A DNA stretch of 64,000 nucleotides from an uncultured delta proteobacterium. GTDB lineage: Bacteria; Desulfobacterota; Desulfobulbia; Desulfobulbales; Desulfurivibrionaceae. Below the pieces are notes generated by a model. That model was not told the origin of the DNA. It saw only the letters and a list, made by a program, of their open reading frames with translations, and did not search any database. Within the stretch, counting starts at the first letter, position 1. Each line of letters begins with the position of its first letter. The stretch lies in the NCBI GenBank assembly GCA_903869265.1, contig CAIPYE010000010.1, positions 1 to 64,000 of the forward strand, written 5' to 3'. Below are positions 38,591-47,436 of the stretch, piece by piece. The translations under genes were made by a program, and so were the position numbers.

Positions 38591-38679
38591 ACTCATACCT
38601 CCGCACACATGATTCTTAAAACACCGCACACGATGCTGCGCATCCGCACGCTGAAATATTGCATACTACTCTGAAACAC

Positions 38680-40620
38680 CTAGCTATTGCAAGCGCCAGT
38701 TCTGCCAGTTTCATTTTCCCTGGCAATCAGCGCCGCAAACTCGGGGATTGACATGGCCGGCAGGTTATCACCGTTTCGCAGCCGCACCGTGACCTGGCGC
38801 GCTTCCACTTCCTTGTCACCGATAATCAGCATGTACGGAATCTTCTGCATCTGGGCTTCACGGATCTTGTAATTGAGTTTTTCGTTTCGGAGATCTTTTT
38901 CAAGCCGCACTCCAGCCCGACGCAACTCGGCATATACCTCTTCCGCATAATCGATCTGCGCGTCGGTGATATTCATGATCCTGGCCTGAGTCGGAGCAAG
39001 CCAGACCGGGAAGGCTCCGGCATAATGTTCGATAAGCACCCCGATAAAGCGCTCCAGCGAGCCCATAAGAGCCCGATGGATCATTATCGGCTGATGCTCC
39101 TTGCTGTCTTCCCCGATATAGGTCATTTCAAAACGTTCGGGCAGATTGAAATCCACCTGGATGGTGGAGCACTGCCAGCTGCGCCCCAAAACATCCTTGA
39201 TCTTGATATCGATCTTCGGCCCGTAAAACACCCCTTCGCCAGGGTCAAGCTTATAGGCCAGACCCTTTTTCTCCAAGGCCAATTTCAGGGCAGTGGTGGC
39301 CTGCTCCCAGTGCTCGTCGCTGCCCACCGACTTCTCCGGCCTGGTGGAAAGATAGACCTCGTAATTCTCAAACCCAAAGGTCTTGAGAATGTGCAGGTTC
39401 AAGTCAAGGATATTGAATATCTCCTCTTCCAGATGGTCGGGCCGACAAAAAATATGGGCATCGTCCTGGGTAAAACCGCGAACCCGCATCAGACCATGCA
39501 GGGCGCCGGTCTTCTCAAAACGGTACACCGTACCCAACTCGCACCAGCGCAGGGGAAACTCCCGATAGCTGCGCTTACGCGTATTATAGATGCCGATATG
39601 AAACGGGCAATTCATCGGCTTGAGTTGATAGCTCACCTCCTCGATCTCCATGGGGGAAAACATGTTTTCCCCATAAAAATCGAGATGACCGCTGGTCTGC
39701 CACATGTCACGCTTGGCAATGTGCGGAGTGAACAGCAGCTCGTAGCCGTTTCTATAATGTTCTTCGCGCCAGTGGTCCTCAATGATCTTCCGGAGCAGGG
39801 CACCCTTGGGCTGCCAGAGAATCAGTCCCGGTCCGACCTGATCGGAAACGGCAAACAACTCCAGCTCCTTGCCAAGCTTCCGGTGATCGCGCTTCTTTGC
39901 CTCTTCAATCTGAAAGAGATATGCCTTCAAATCCTTGGGGTCAAAAAACGCTGTACCATAGAGGCGCTGGAGCATCTTCCTTTTTTCATCGCCACGCCAG
40001 TAGGCACCGGCCAGCTTAATAACCTTGACGGCCTTCAGCCAACCCGCATGCGGCAAATGAGGCCCACGACAGAGATCAACAAAATCTCCCTGCCTGTAAA
40101 ACGACACCGTCTCGGCAGCCAAATCCTGCAACAGCTCAACCTTGTAGGACTGACCACTCTTTTCAAAAAGCGCAATCGCCTGGTCAGAAGACATGGTCTC
40201 CCGAGTAAAAGGGGCTGCGACAGCGACAAGCTCCTGCATTTTTGCTTCAATCAGGGCAAGATCGTCCGGAGTGAACGGTTCCGCGCGGTCAAAATCATAA
40301 TAAAATCCATCGGCAATGGCCGGCCCGATGGCAACCTGCACCTCCTTACCGAACAGAGCAAGGACAGCCTCGGCCATGACATGGGCCGCACTGTGCCGGA
40401 GAATCTCCAAGGCCTCAGGGCTGTCAACGGTTATGGGCGCAAAGACCGCATCGGCTTCGATGGGCGTGGAAAGATCTACCAGCCTGTCATCCAACCGGGC
40501 GGCAATGGTCTGCTTACGCTCCTTGTTGGAAACCAACTCTTTCAGAGCCTCGGCCACGGTGATCCCCGCAGGGACCGTTTTCTGCTCCCCGGAAGGAAGG
40601 GTGAGGGATATTTCCGTCAT
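38680..40620 (-). CDS. thrS: threonyl-tRNA synthetase
   Basis: A 646-residue class II synthetase with the TGS domain (SLTLPSGEQKTVPAGITVAEAL), editing domain with HSAAHVMAEAVL, catalytic core (FTPHIAKRDMWQTSGHLDFYGENMF, PMNCPFHI, RYREF-type motif 2 RSYREFPLRW) and C-terminal anticodon-binding domain. ATG at 40618-40620 is the standard start; the frame is open 25 codons upstream. It heads the thrS-infC-rpmI-rplT-pheS-pheT-ihfA-merR operon. The 137-base leader to tRNA-Val shows no T-box. Confidence 0.96.
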   Translation of the reverse strand: MTEISLTLPSGEQKTVPAGITVAEALKELVSNKERKQTIAARLDDRLVDLSTPIEADAVFAPITVDSPEALEILRHSAAHVMAEAVLALFGKEVQVAIGPAIADGFYYDFDRAEPFTPDDLALIEAKMQELVAVAAPFTRETMSSDQAIALFEKSGQSYKVELLQDLAAETVSFYRQGDFVDLCRGPHLPHAGWLKAVKVIKLAGAYWRGDEKRKMLQRLYGTAFFDPKDLKAYLFQIEEAKKRDHRKLGKELELFAVSDQVGPGLILWQPKGALLRKIIEDHWREEHYRNGYELLFTPHIAKRDMWQTSGHLDFYGENMFSPMEIEEVSYQLKPMNCPFHIGIYNTRKRSYREFPLRWCELGTVYRFEKTGALHGLMRVRGFTQDDAHIFCRPDHLEEEIFNILDLNLHILKTFGFENYEVYLSTRPEKSVGSDEHWEQATTALKLALEKKGLAYKLDPGEGVFYGPKIDIKIKDVLGRSWQCSTIQVDFNLPERFEMTYIGEDSKEHQPIMIHRALMGSLERFIGVLIEHYAGAFPVWLAPTQARIMNITDAQIDYAEEVYAELRRAGVRLEKDLRNEKLNYKIREAQMQKIPYMLIIGDKEVEARQVTVRLRNGDNLPAMSIPEFAALIARENETGRTGACNS

Positions 40621-40757
40621 GGTTGTTGGGACCAGCCTTTCCACAAATGCACAAACAAAAACAAGCACATTGACCAGGTCAATCTGCCTGCACAATAAGG
40701 CTTAGCAAAAAAATGCTCTGCGAAACCTCGCGACGCCAAGATATCCATGATGTTCTC

Positions 40758-40834
40758 TGGTAGGCGCGGGCGGATTCGAACCGCCGACCTCTTGCGTGTC
40801 GGGCAAGCGCTCTAACCAACTGAGCTACGCGCCT
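40758..40834 (-). tRNA. tRNA-Val (GAC) with C at position 33
   Basis: A 77-base tRNA with acceptor AGGCGCG/CGCGCCT, encoded CCA, D-arm AGCTCAGTTGGTTAGAGC, T-arm GGCGG-TTCGAAT-CCGCC and anticodon stem-loop CTTGC-CCGACAC-GCAAG. The anticodon reads GAC for valine. The base before the anticodon is C instead of the nearly universal U33, as far as this sequence shows. All stems pair. Confidence 0.88.
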
Positions 40835-41011
40835 AAAAAAATAAAATGAGCACGCCGCCCATGGCGACAGCCCGTTTTTTTAGACAAAACTTCCAAACGG
40901 CAACCAAATACCAATAATTCACCTAGGTGTCAAGGACAAATAGTTTCGATCCCCCGCCGTCACCCACGAAAAAACACAGCCAAAACCCATACCCAGACAC
41001 AGCTTTCACCC

Positions 41012-41620
41012 TCAGGAACTGGTGTCTTTCCTGGATTCAATGGCCCGGCTCAACGTGAGTTCATCGGCATACTTTATGTCCATGCCCATGGGAATCCCGC
41101 AGGCCAATCTGGTCACCTTGACCGCGACCTCCTCCTGCAACCGCTTGATGAGATAAGCGGCCGTCGCCTCCCCCGGCACCGTAGAGCTGGTGGCGATCAG
41201 CACCTCCCGCACCTGCTGCTTCCTGATCCTTTCCAACAGGGCATCCGCCTTGATTTCCTCCGGGCCGATCCCATCCATGGGCGAAAGAACCCCATGGAGA
41301 ATATGGTACTTGCCCTTGAAAGCCCCGGTTTTCTCGATGGCCATGAGGTCTGCGGATTCTTCCACCACGCAGACCAACCCGGCATCACGGCCAGAATCGT
41401 TGCAGATGGCACAAGGATCAGTCTCTGCAAAGGCAAAACAACTCCCGCACAACCTGATGGTCCGGTGCAACTCCCCAAGATCTCTGGCCAGACTCTGAGC
41501 CTCACTGGCAGGCCGCCGCAGGATATGAAGGGCCAGCCGGGTCGCGGTTTTCATGCCGATCCCCGGCAGGCGGTTCAGATCTGTAATGAGACGACTCAGG
41601 GCCGGAGGAACGACATTCAT
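41012..41620 (-). CDS. recR: recombination protein RecR
   Basis: A 202-residue DNA-repair protein: helix-hairpin-helix (LNRLPGIGMKTATRLALHIL), Cys4 zinc finger (CGSCFAFAETDPCAIC) and Toprim domain (VCVVEESADLMAIEKT...). It works with RecF/RecO in gap repair. The ATG at 41618-41620 gives the normal N-terminus, though no clear ribosome site precedes it. It is in the usual dnaX-ebfC-recR order. The 177 bases downstream to tRNA-Val hold a GC-rich stretch and T-run that could be a weak terminator. Confidence 0.95.
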   Translation of the reverse strand: MNVVPPALSRLITDLNRLPGIGMKTATRLALHILRRPASEAQSLARDLGELHRTIRLCGSCFAFAETDPCAICNDSGRDAGLVCVVEESADLMAIEKTGAFKGKYHILHGVLSPMDGIGPEEIKADALLERIRKQQVREVLIATSSTVPGEATAAYLIKRLQEEVAVKVTRLACGIPMGMDIKYADELTLSRAIESRKDTSS

Positions 41621-41718
41621 ATGGAGGAAAAACCCCGAGACGAAGAACAAAATAGAATAAGAACAGGCCAAGACAACCGCGTTTTTTTAGTCTTCATTTT
41701 TTCCTTTGCGCCTTCCAC

Positions 41719-42033
41719 TCAAAACATTCCAGGAATCTTGATCCCGCCGGTGAGCTTTGCCATCTCTGCATCGATCATCGTCTGGGCCTTGCGCATGGCC
41801 TCGTTCACTGCGGAGACCACAAGGTCCTGGAGCATTTGCGGGTCCGCCGGATCCACCACCTCTTTGTCAATAGTCAGACTTATGAGTTCATGTCTGCCAT
41901 TCACCGTAGCGCTCACCATGCCACCACCCACCGTGGCGCTGACCTGCCTGCCCGCCAACTCCCCCTGCTTCTCCGTCAGGCGTTGCTGAAACTGCTGCGC
42001 CTGTTTCACCATCTGTTTCATATTCATCCGCAT
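41719..42033 (-). CDS. YbaB/EbfC nucleoid-associated protein
   Basis: A 104-residue DNA-binding protein with the family N-terminus (NMKQMVKQAQQFQQRLTEKQGEL) and central segment VSATVNGRHELISLTIDKEVVDP. It lies between dnaX and recR, the usual arrangement. An in-frame ATG two codons later is an alternative start. Confidence 0.93.
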   Translation of the reverse strand: MRMNMKQMVKQAQQFQQRLTEKQGELAGRQVSATVGGGMVSATVNGRHELISLTIDKEVVDPADPQMLQDLVVSAVNEAMRKAQTMIDAEMAKLTGGIKIPGMF

Positions 42034-42127
42034 ATCTCCGGCATTAACTTTTCGGCACAGTGCGCCGACAGTAGGAGCGACTACCTGCTCCCGCTGTCCT
42101 TCACTTTCAACTTTTCATTTTTCCCTT

Positions 42128-43870
42128 TTACCTAGACCCGGTCCGAATGCTACCGACCTGCCCACCAAAAATCTCAGTGGTCATCTGCACCATGGGGTCA
42201 TTGGCCAAAACCCGTCGCTCAGCAAGAAGGCTTTCCGCCTCGTCACCGCCGCCATCATCGATCGCCTGTGCGCCGCGCACCTTGAAAACAACCCGGAAAT
42301 CATGCTGGAAAAAATCCAGGGCAAAAGCCTGCAAGAGCTTCAAATTGTCATGCTCCTGCAGCAGCTTGCAGTCGGATGGGTCATCAAACTTCAGAACCAG
42401 CTCGCCCCCTTCATCCCGTGCCGAGGCGCACAACTGTAACACAGGAGCCATCCAGCGCTTGCGCTCTTTGACATACCCAACAAACGCCTCCCAGTGCCGT
42501 TTTACTTCCCGGCCAGCAGGGAGAACGGCCGCCGAGGGAGACGATTGCCCACTTTGCTCTTGGGAGACCGTGGATTCTGGCGCTATTTCATTTTTTTTTT
42601 GTTCCGGCAACGTTCCGAAAGAAGAGTCAATCGATGACCGGGGTATAGCCCTGGGCACGGATGGCTCCGGTTCCGCCGTGGAAATCGCCAACGAGACTGG
42701 CCTCCCGACGCCCTGCAGCAGGGGAACGGTTCCGGCCAACAATCCGTCAAGCCGTTCCAACAGGGTGGCCGCCGGCACGATCTGGCCTGCCTGGGTGGCC
42801 CTGACAAAAACCATTTCCAGAACAAGGCGGGGACGGGACGAGTACTGCATCTCCTCACTCCCCTTCAACAGCAGGGAAAAATACTGGTAAAGCGTTTCCT
42901 GGCTGACACTCGCAGCAATATCCTTGATAGCCGACAACTCCTGGTCGGAAAGGTCCAGCAACTCCTCGGGCCGGGCCTTGACCTTGGCAATCAGCAAGGC
43001 CCGGAAAAATCCCAGCAAATCGTTGGCAAAACGCTTGAGGTCCATGCCAGCGGCATGGCTCTGCTCAAAGATATCAAGGCAACCGGCCAGGTCAGCAGCC
43101 AAGAGCGCCCGTGCTAAATTTTCATAGATCCGGCGGTCAACTAACCCCAGGACTTCCGCCACATCCCCATCACTGATCTCCGCCCCGCCAAAGGAAAAAA
43201 GCTGATCAAGAAGACTCAGTCCGTCCCGCACACTACCTTCGGCCTCCCGACCAATCATCTCCAAGGCACGCTGGGAAATAGCAACCTTTTCCGCCCCGGC
43301 GATCCTGGCAAAAAACACAACCAGCTCGGCAAAAGGAACACGCTTGAGTTCATAGCGCTGACATCGGGAGAGGATGGTAATCGGGATCTTGTGCAGCTCG
43401 GTGGTGGCGAACATGAAATAGACATGGGCCGGAGGCTCTTCCAAGGTCTTCAACAGGGCGTTGAAGGCCTCAGTGGTGAGCATGTGCACTTCATCGATGA
43501 TGATGATTTTATAGCGACCCTTGGCAGGAAAAAAGCGGATGTTTTCCTTGAGCTCGCGAATCTCCTGGATGCCGCGATTGGAGGCGCCGTCGATCTCATG
43601 CAGATCCATGGCGTTGCCGGCCATGATCTCCGTGCATGACTCGCACTGGTTGCAGGGCACATCCGGCTCACCCTGCTGGCAGTTGAGCGCCTTGGCCATG
43701 AGTCTCGCCAAAGTGGTTTTACCAACCCCACGCACCCCGGAAAAAAGCATGGCATGGGCGACCCGGTTACGAGTAAGCGCATTGCGCAAGGTGCGCACCA
43801 CGGCCTGCTGACCGACAACCTCATCAAAATTCTGGGGACGCCATTTTCTGGCTAAAACCAGGTAGGACAT
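42128..43870 (-). CDS. dnaX: DNA polymerase III tau (and probably gamma) subunit
   Basis: A 580-residue clamp-loader protein. AAA+ domain with Walker A GVRGVGKTT, a Cys zinc site ending CNQCESC, sensor region TLEEPPAHVYFMFATTE, then domain III and a tau-specific C-terminal region. Ten consecutive A residues of coding sequence (42591-42600, codons 424-427) mark the junction. A gain of one base or a -1 shift meets TGA at once, and a loss of one base or a +1 shift meets TAG two codons later, giving proteins of 427-428 residues, close to the Escherichia coli gamma length (431). It follows the SRP RNA gene. Confidence 0.96.
   Translation of the reverse strand: MSYLVLARKWRPQNFDEVVGQQAVVRTLRNALTRNRVAHAMLFSGVRGVGKTTLARLMAKALNCQQGEPDVPCNQCESCTEIMAGNAMDLHEIDGASNRGIQEIRELKENIRFFPAKGRYKIIIIDEVHMLTTEAFNALLKTLEEPPAHVYFMFATTELHKIPITILSRCQRYELKRVPFAELVVFFARIAGAEKVAISQRALEMIGREAEGSVRDGLSLLDQLFSFGGAEISDGDVAEVLGLVDRRIYENLARALLAADLAGCLDIFEQSHAAGMDLKRFANDLLGFFRALLIAKVKARPEELLDLSDQELSAIKDIAASVSQETLYQYFSLLLKGSEEMQYSSRPRLVLEMVFVRATQAGQIVPAATLLERLDGLLAGTVPLLQGVGRPVSLAISTAEPEPSVPRAIPRSSIDSSFGTLPEQKKNEIAPESTVSQEQSGQSSPSAAVLPAGREVKRHWEAFVGYVKERKRWMAPVLQLCASARDEGGELVLKFDDPSDCKLLQEHDNLKLLQAFALDFFQHDFRVVFKVRGAQAIDDGGGDEAESLLAERRVLANDPMVQMTTEIFGGQVGSIRTGSR
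42591..42600 (-). promoter_or_regulatory. A10 slippage/frameshift site in dnaX
   Basis: On the coding strand the run follows C of codon 424 and precedes T of codon 427 (reads Gln-Lys-Lys-Asn in frame). Both alternative frames stop within two codons (TGA and TAG). Homopolymeric A runs at this place in dnaX are known to make gamma by transcriptional slippage in Thermus thermophilus and by ribosomal frameshifting (A6G motif) in Escherichia coli. Confidence 0.7.
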
Positions 43871-43968
43871 TTTCAGTCCTCAGGTGTCAGACACCGGTGT
43901 TTCTTGGGGATATGGAAGGGGTAACGGAGGGCCGGACGCCCAGGCCGCCTCCCGAGATGTAAAAAAAT

Positions 43969-44070
43969 GATAGCCAGGCACCCCTGCGGCACACAAAGTA
44001 ACTCACTACCGTTGCTTCCTTCCGGACCTGGCGGGGTTCGCAAGTCTCTGTTGCGCAGGACCCGGCTATC
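43969..44070 (-). ncRNA. ffs: signal recognition particle RNA (small bacterial type, 4.5S)
   Basis: About 102 bases folding into one long hairpin: 5' end GATAGCCGGGTCC pairs with 3' end ending GGCTATC. The universal SRP motif CCAGGTCCGGAAGGAAGCAAC forms the apical asymmetric loop that binds Ffh. It lies just upstream of dnaX on the same strand, a common arrangement. Confidence 0.95.
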
Positions 44071-44086
44071 AAACCGGAATATATCT

Positions 44087-44174
44087 TGGCGGAGAAGGTG
44101 GGATTCGAACCCACGGTACGTTGCCGCACACACGCGTTCCAGGCGTGCACCTTAAGCCACTCGGTCACCTCTCC
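44087..44174 (-). tRNA. tRNA-Ser (GGA)
   Basis: An 88-base class II tRNA with acceptor GGAGAGG/CTTCTCC, encoded CCA, a long variable arm (GTGCGGCAACGTAC region) and anticodon stem-loop CACGC-CTGGAAC-GCGTG giving anticodon GGA. It lies 16 bases upstream of the SRP RNA gene on the same strand. Confidence 0.93.
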
Positions 44175-44334
44175 AGCTTTTTTTCAGATCAAACTGGCAC
44201 GCTGGCCAATGGGGCACCACTTTACCTCACCTGCTGCCTCTTGCAAAGAACAAAATACCCCCGTGGATAAGATGCAACCCTCAATCAATAACTTTATTAA
44301 CAATTTCAGAAAGATGCCTCGATAAAAGCAAGGA

Positions 44335-46236
44335 TCACCCTTTGGGAAGAACGGATTCACTGGTCTGGGAAGTGTACTCGGGGATCACCTTGCCAAGCTC
44401 AGTTTTGATCCCCTCTGCATCATGAATTGAAGCAAACTGCTTGAGTTTTTCCAACGATTCATGCAGGTCTTCCAGACAAGCGCCATTCCCACGCAATACC
44501 ATAATTTTCTCATGGCCCGTGCTCACAATTCCCTCGCCCTCTGTGATCAACTCCTCGTACATCTTTTCTCCGGGCCGGAGCCCGGTATATATGATCTCGA
44601 TTTCCGTATCCGGCTCCTTGCCGCAGAGCTGGATCAAATCGCGAGCCATCTGCCCGATCCGCACCGGGGTCCCCATTTCCAGGATAAAAATCTCTCCACC
44701 CTCGCCCATGGTCGCAGCCTGGAGAATAAGCTGGCTCGCCTCCTCGATGGACATGAAGTAGCGGGTCATATCGGGATGGGTGACAGTGACTGGACCACCC
44801 ATCTCAATCTGCCGCCGGAACAGAGGGATGACCGAGCCCGAGGAGCCAAGGACATTGCCGAAACGCACCGCCATGAACCGAATCTCCGCCCTGGAGTCCT
44901 TGCCCTTCTCGCAAAACCCCTGCATGAGAATCTCGGTCATCCGTTTGGTGGCACCCATGACGTTAGTGGGCCGGACCGCCTTATCGGTGGAGATCAAAAC
45001 GAAGCGCTCCACCCCATACCGCGCCGAAACTTCCATCAACCGCTTGGAGGCAAAGATATTATTGTACACCCCTTCCCAAGGATTACGCTCGACCATGGGC
45101 ACATGTTTGTAGGCAGCGGCATGAAAAACCACCTTTGGCCGATAATGCGAGAACAACGACTCCAACAAAGCCTTATCCTGCACTTTGCCGAGTACGGCTA
45201 CATAGTTTCTGAAGCCGTACTCGTGGAGCAGTTCCATCTCGATCTGGTACAGGTTCTGTTCGCTGGCGTCCATGAGGATGAGAGTGGATGGCTGGAACCG
45301 AACAATCTGGCGGCAGAGCTCCGAACCGATGGACCCGCCAGCCCCGGTGACAAGAACCGTCTTTCCCGCCAGAATATTGTCGATCTGTTCGAGCTCAAGG
45401 TGCACCGGTGGCCGCCCCAAAAGATCCTTGAACGAGACATCGCGGATGGTTTTGATGGAAACCCGGTCGCTGATCAGCTCCCCCAGACCGGGCAGTGTCT
45501 TGAAGGGAATTTCGCAAGCCCGACACAGCTCGACAATCCTCTGCATCTGATCACGACTGGCCGAGGGAATGGCAATGAGTACCTCCTGGGCCTTGGTTTT
45601 AAAGACATACTCCGAAAGATCCGCAATGGGACCGAGAACCGGAATACCGTGAATCTGCTGGCCGATCTTGGCAGCATGATCATCGAGAAACCCTGCCACC
45701 ATGTAGGGCAAGGCCTTGTTGTCGTTGATTTCCCGCGTCACCTTCTCCGCCGCGTCTCCTGCCCCAATGATGAGCAACCGTTTGCGGCGCTGCCGTTTGC
45801 CGGTATCATCACGAAGAAAAGGCAGACAGAAAACACTCTGGCAAGAGAGCCTGAGGCTAATGCGAAACCCAGCGATAAAAAGGAAGGTCAATAGAGCATC
45901 GAGCACAAAAACCGACCTGGAAAACCCCTCAAAGCGGTTCAACAATAGAATCCCGCCCAAGGTAATAAGCCCCGCAATCACGCAGGCCTTAAGGATGTTC
46001 AACAGATCTGCCAGGGAAGTGTACCTCCACATTCCCCGATACAACCCAAACAAATGAAACAACACCAGCTTGGCCGGGAGAAGAACCCCAAGTGCAGTGG
46101 AAATATTGACCCGCTGCGCCGGGGGCACAGCGCCATCGAAACGAATTAAGTAGGCGAGCAAATGCGCAGCGACCAACAACAACAGGTCAACCCCAAACAC
46201 GATCCAAAAATTCAATTTACGAAACTGGTATTTCAT
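44335..46236 (-). CDS. WbpM/FlaA1-like nucleotide-sugar 4,6-dehydratase, membrane-bound
   Basis: A 633-residue protein with four N-terminal membrane helices (about 10-110), a first Rossmann-like domain (LLIIGAGDAAEKV near 155) and the catalytic SDR domain (VLVTGAGGSIGSELC near 293, STDKAVRPTNVMGATKRMTE). WbpM-type enzymes convert UDP-GlcNAc to UDP-4-keto-6-deoxy-GlcNAc, the precursor of QuiNAc and FucNAc. It is the last gene of the surface-polysaccharide cluster. Its ATG overlaps the TGA of a short open frame in the upstream gap. Confidence 0.9.
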   Translation of the reverse strand: MKYQFRKLNFWIVFGVDLLLLVAAHLLAYLIRFDGAVPPAQRVNISTALGVLLPAKLVLFHLFGLYRGMWRYTSLADLLNILKACVIAGLITLGGILLLNRFEGFSRSVFVLDALLTFLFIAGFRISLRLSCQSVFCLPFLRDDTGKRQRRKRLLIIGAGDAAEKVTREINDNKALPYMVAGFLDDHAAKIGQQIHGIPVLGPIADLSEYVFKTKAQEVLIAIPSASRDQMQRIVELCRACEIPFKTLPGLGELISDRVSIKTIRDVSFKDLLGRPPVHLELEQIDNILAGKTVLVTGAGGSIGSELCRQIVRFQPSTLILMDASEQNLYQIEMELLHEYGFRNYVAVLGKVQDKALLESLFSHYRPKVVFHAAAYKHVPMVERNPWEGVYNNIFASKRLMEVSARYGVERFVLISTDKAVRPTNVMGATKRMTEILMQGFCEKGKDSRAEIRFMAVRFGNVLGSSGSVIPLFRRQIEMGGPVTVTHPDMTRYFMSIEEASQLILQAATMGEGGEIFILEMGTPVRIGQMARDLIQLCGKEPDTEIEIIYTGLRPGEKMYEELITEGEGIVSTGHEKIMVLRGNGACLEDLHESLEKLKQFASIHDAEGIKTELGKVIPEYTSQTSESVLPKG

Positions 46237-46449
46237 GCTTTTTCCTGTGAACTCCTGTTATCCTGTCCGCGCCTCCCGTCGTCTGCGACGACCACCCCGA
46301 ACTGGGGGGCAGCGGCCAGTCCCACCACCCACCATTCCCCTTCCAGAGGGCGACCCAGATAGCCCCCCAGACCAGCAAAGCCAACACACCATTGGCAGCC
46401 CGGGACTAGCACCGCAAAGAGACCGCGAACAGACCAAAAAACCTAGCAG
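46237..46449 (-). other. gap with a short open frame, possible remnant of a lost transferase gene
   Basis: This 213-base gap holds no complete gene. On the minus strand one frame is open for about 64 codons (containing FAGLGGYLGRPLEG and GLAAAPQFGVVVADDG) and its TGA overlaps the ATG of the WbpM-like gene by four bases, as a real upstream gene would. In clusters ordered wbpV-wbpL-wbpM this is where the initiating transferase WbpL sits. I cannot align the fragment to WbpL with confidence. Confidence 0.25.
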
Positions 46450-47436
46450 CTAAACGACTTCATCATTGCGAACCGTAGGACGCAGCAATCCACGCAGGAA
46501 ATCGTCCGCAGCGCTCCTCAACCCCTCTTCCACCCTGACAGGTGGCGTCCACCCCAATAACTCCCGCGTCTTGGCAATATCCACTTGTAAAGACCCACAC
46601 AGTCGCTGCGCCATATCACTACTACCCAGCATTGTCGCCACCTGCAACCACGAAACCGGCACCGATATCAATCGCGCCGGCTTGCCCAACGCATCCCCCA
46701 TACGGCGCAACAATTCCGTGGTAGAAAGATCCTCACTATCAGAAACCAGAAAAGTCTGATTAGCCGCTGCCGGGTGATCAAGGCAGGTCACGATCAAATC
46801 GACCAAATTATCCAGCGCCACCAAGCTGCGTTTGTTGTGTATCGCGCCAAGCGGTAATGGAATCCCACGCCACAACCAGCGCATCATACTCAAGAAATTG
46901 GCCTTTACCCCTGGCCCATAAACCAGCGGCGAGCGAATAATCACAACCTCCAAGCCTGTCTCTCTCGCCAACTGGCGCAACCCCTCTTCCGCCTCATACT
47001 TGCTGATGCTGTATGGATCTTGAGGCGCAGGTATATCGTCGGCGGTAAATGTTTGGCCCAAACGCGTAAATTCGCCATTAACTTTAATAGAACTAAGATA
47101 TACAAACCTTCGAACACCCGCCACAGCGGCCTGCCGCGCCAGGTTCAAGGTTCCCTCAACATTCACACGACGAAACTCGACAAGCGGGGCGACTACGGTG
47201 TCGCACATCACATGCACACGGGCAGCGAGATGGACCAGCACATTCACATCCTGCACTAACGGTTGCCAATTCGTGTTCGGAGTCAAATCCCCCGCTATTA
47301 CTTGATCGACGGCGCCAAGCCACTGGATAGAGTGACGCCGAACGGCCGCACTAACATCAACCCGTTGTGACTCAACCAATCGCAAAACTAGAGTTGCACC
47401 AACGAACCCTGTCGCGCCGGTGACCAACACTTTCAA
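46450..47436 (-). CDS. SDR nucleotide-sugar epimerase/reductase, WbpV/GalE-like
   Basis: A 328-residue extended short-chain dehydrogenase: NAD-binding MKVLVTGATGFVGATL, active-site YSISKYEAE and a substrate domain with RSPLVYGPGVK. Next to a WbpM-like dehydratase it is likely to reduce UDP-4-keto-6-deoxy-GlcNAc to UDP-QuiNAc or UDP-FucNAc, though a 4-epimerase is possible. The start is placed at TTG 47434-47436, which overlaps the upstream glycosyltransferase stop by four bases (TTGA) and follows AAAGGG. Confidence 0.82.
   Translation of the reverse strand: MKVLVTGATGFVGATLVLRLVESQRVDVSAAVRRHSIQWLGAVDQVIAGDLTPNTNWQPLVQDVNVLVHLAARVHVMCDTVVAPLVEFRRVNVEGTLNLARQAAVAGVRRFVYLSSIKVNGEFTRLGQTFTADDIPAPQDPYSISKYEAEEGLRQLARETGLEVVIIRSPLVYGPGVKANFLSMMRWLWRGIPLPLGAIHNKRSLVALDNLVDLIVTCLDHPAAANQTFLVSDSEDLSTTELLRRMGDALGKPARLISVPVSWLQVATMLGSSDMAQRLCGSLQVDIAKTRELLGWTPPVRVEEGLRSAADDFLRGLLRPTVRNDEVV

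Noticed and set aside
39025-40698. 557-codon plus-strand open frame opposite thrS
   Set aside because: Antisense shadow of a conserved synthetase, with no family features or ribosome site.
40840-40880. Rho-independent terminator after recR
   Set aside because: There is a T-rich tail, but the candidate GC stem has too many mismatches to call.
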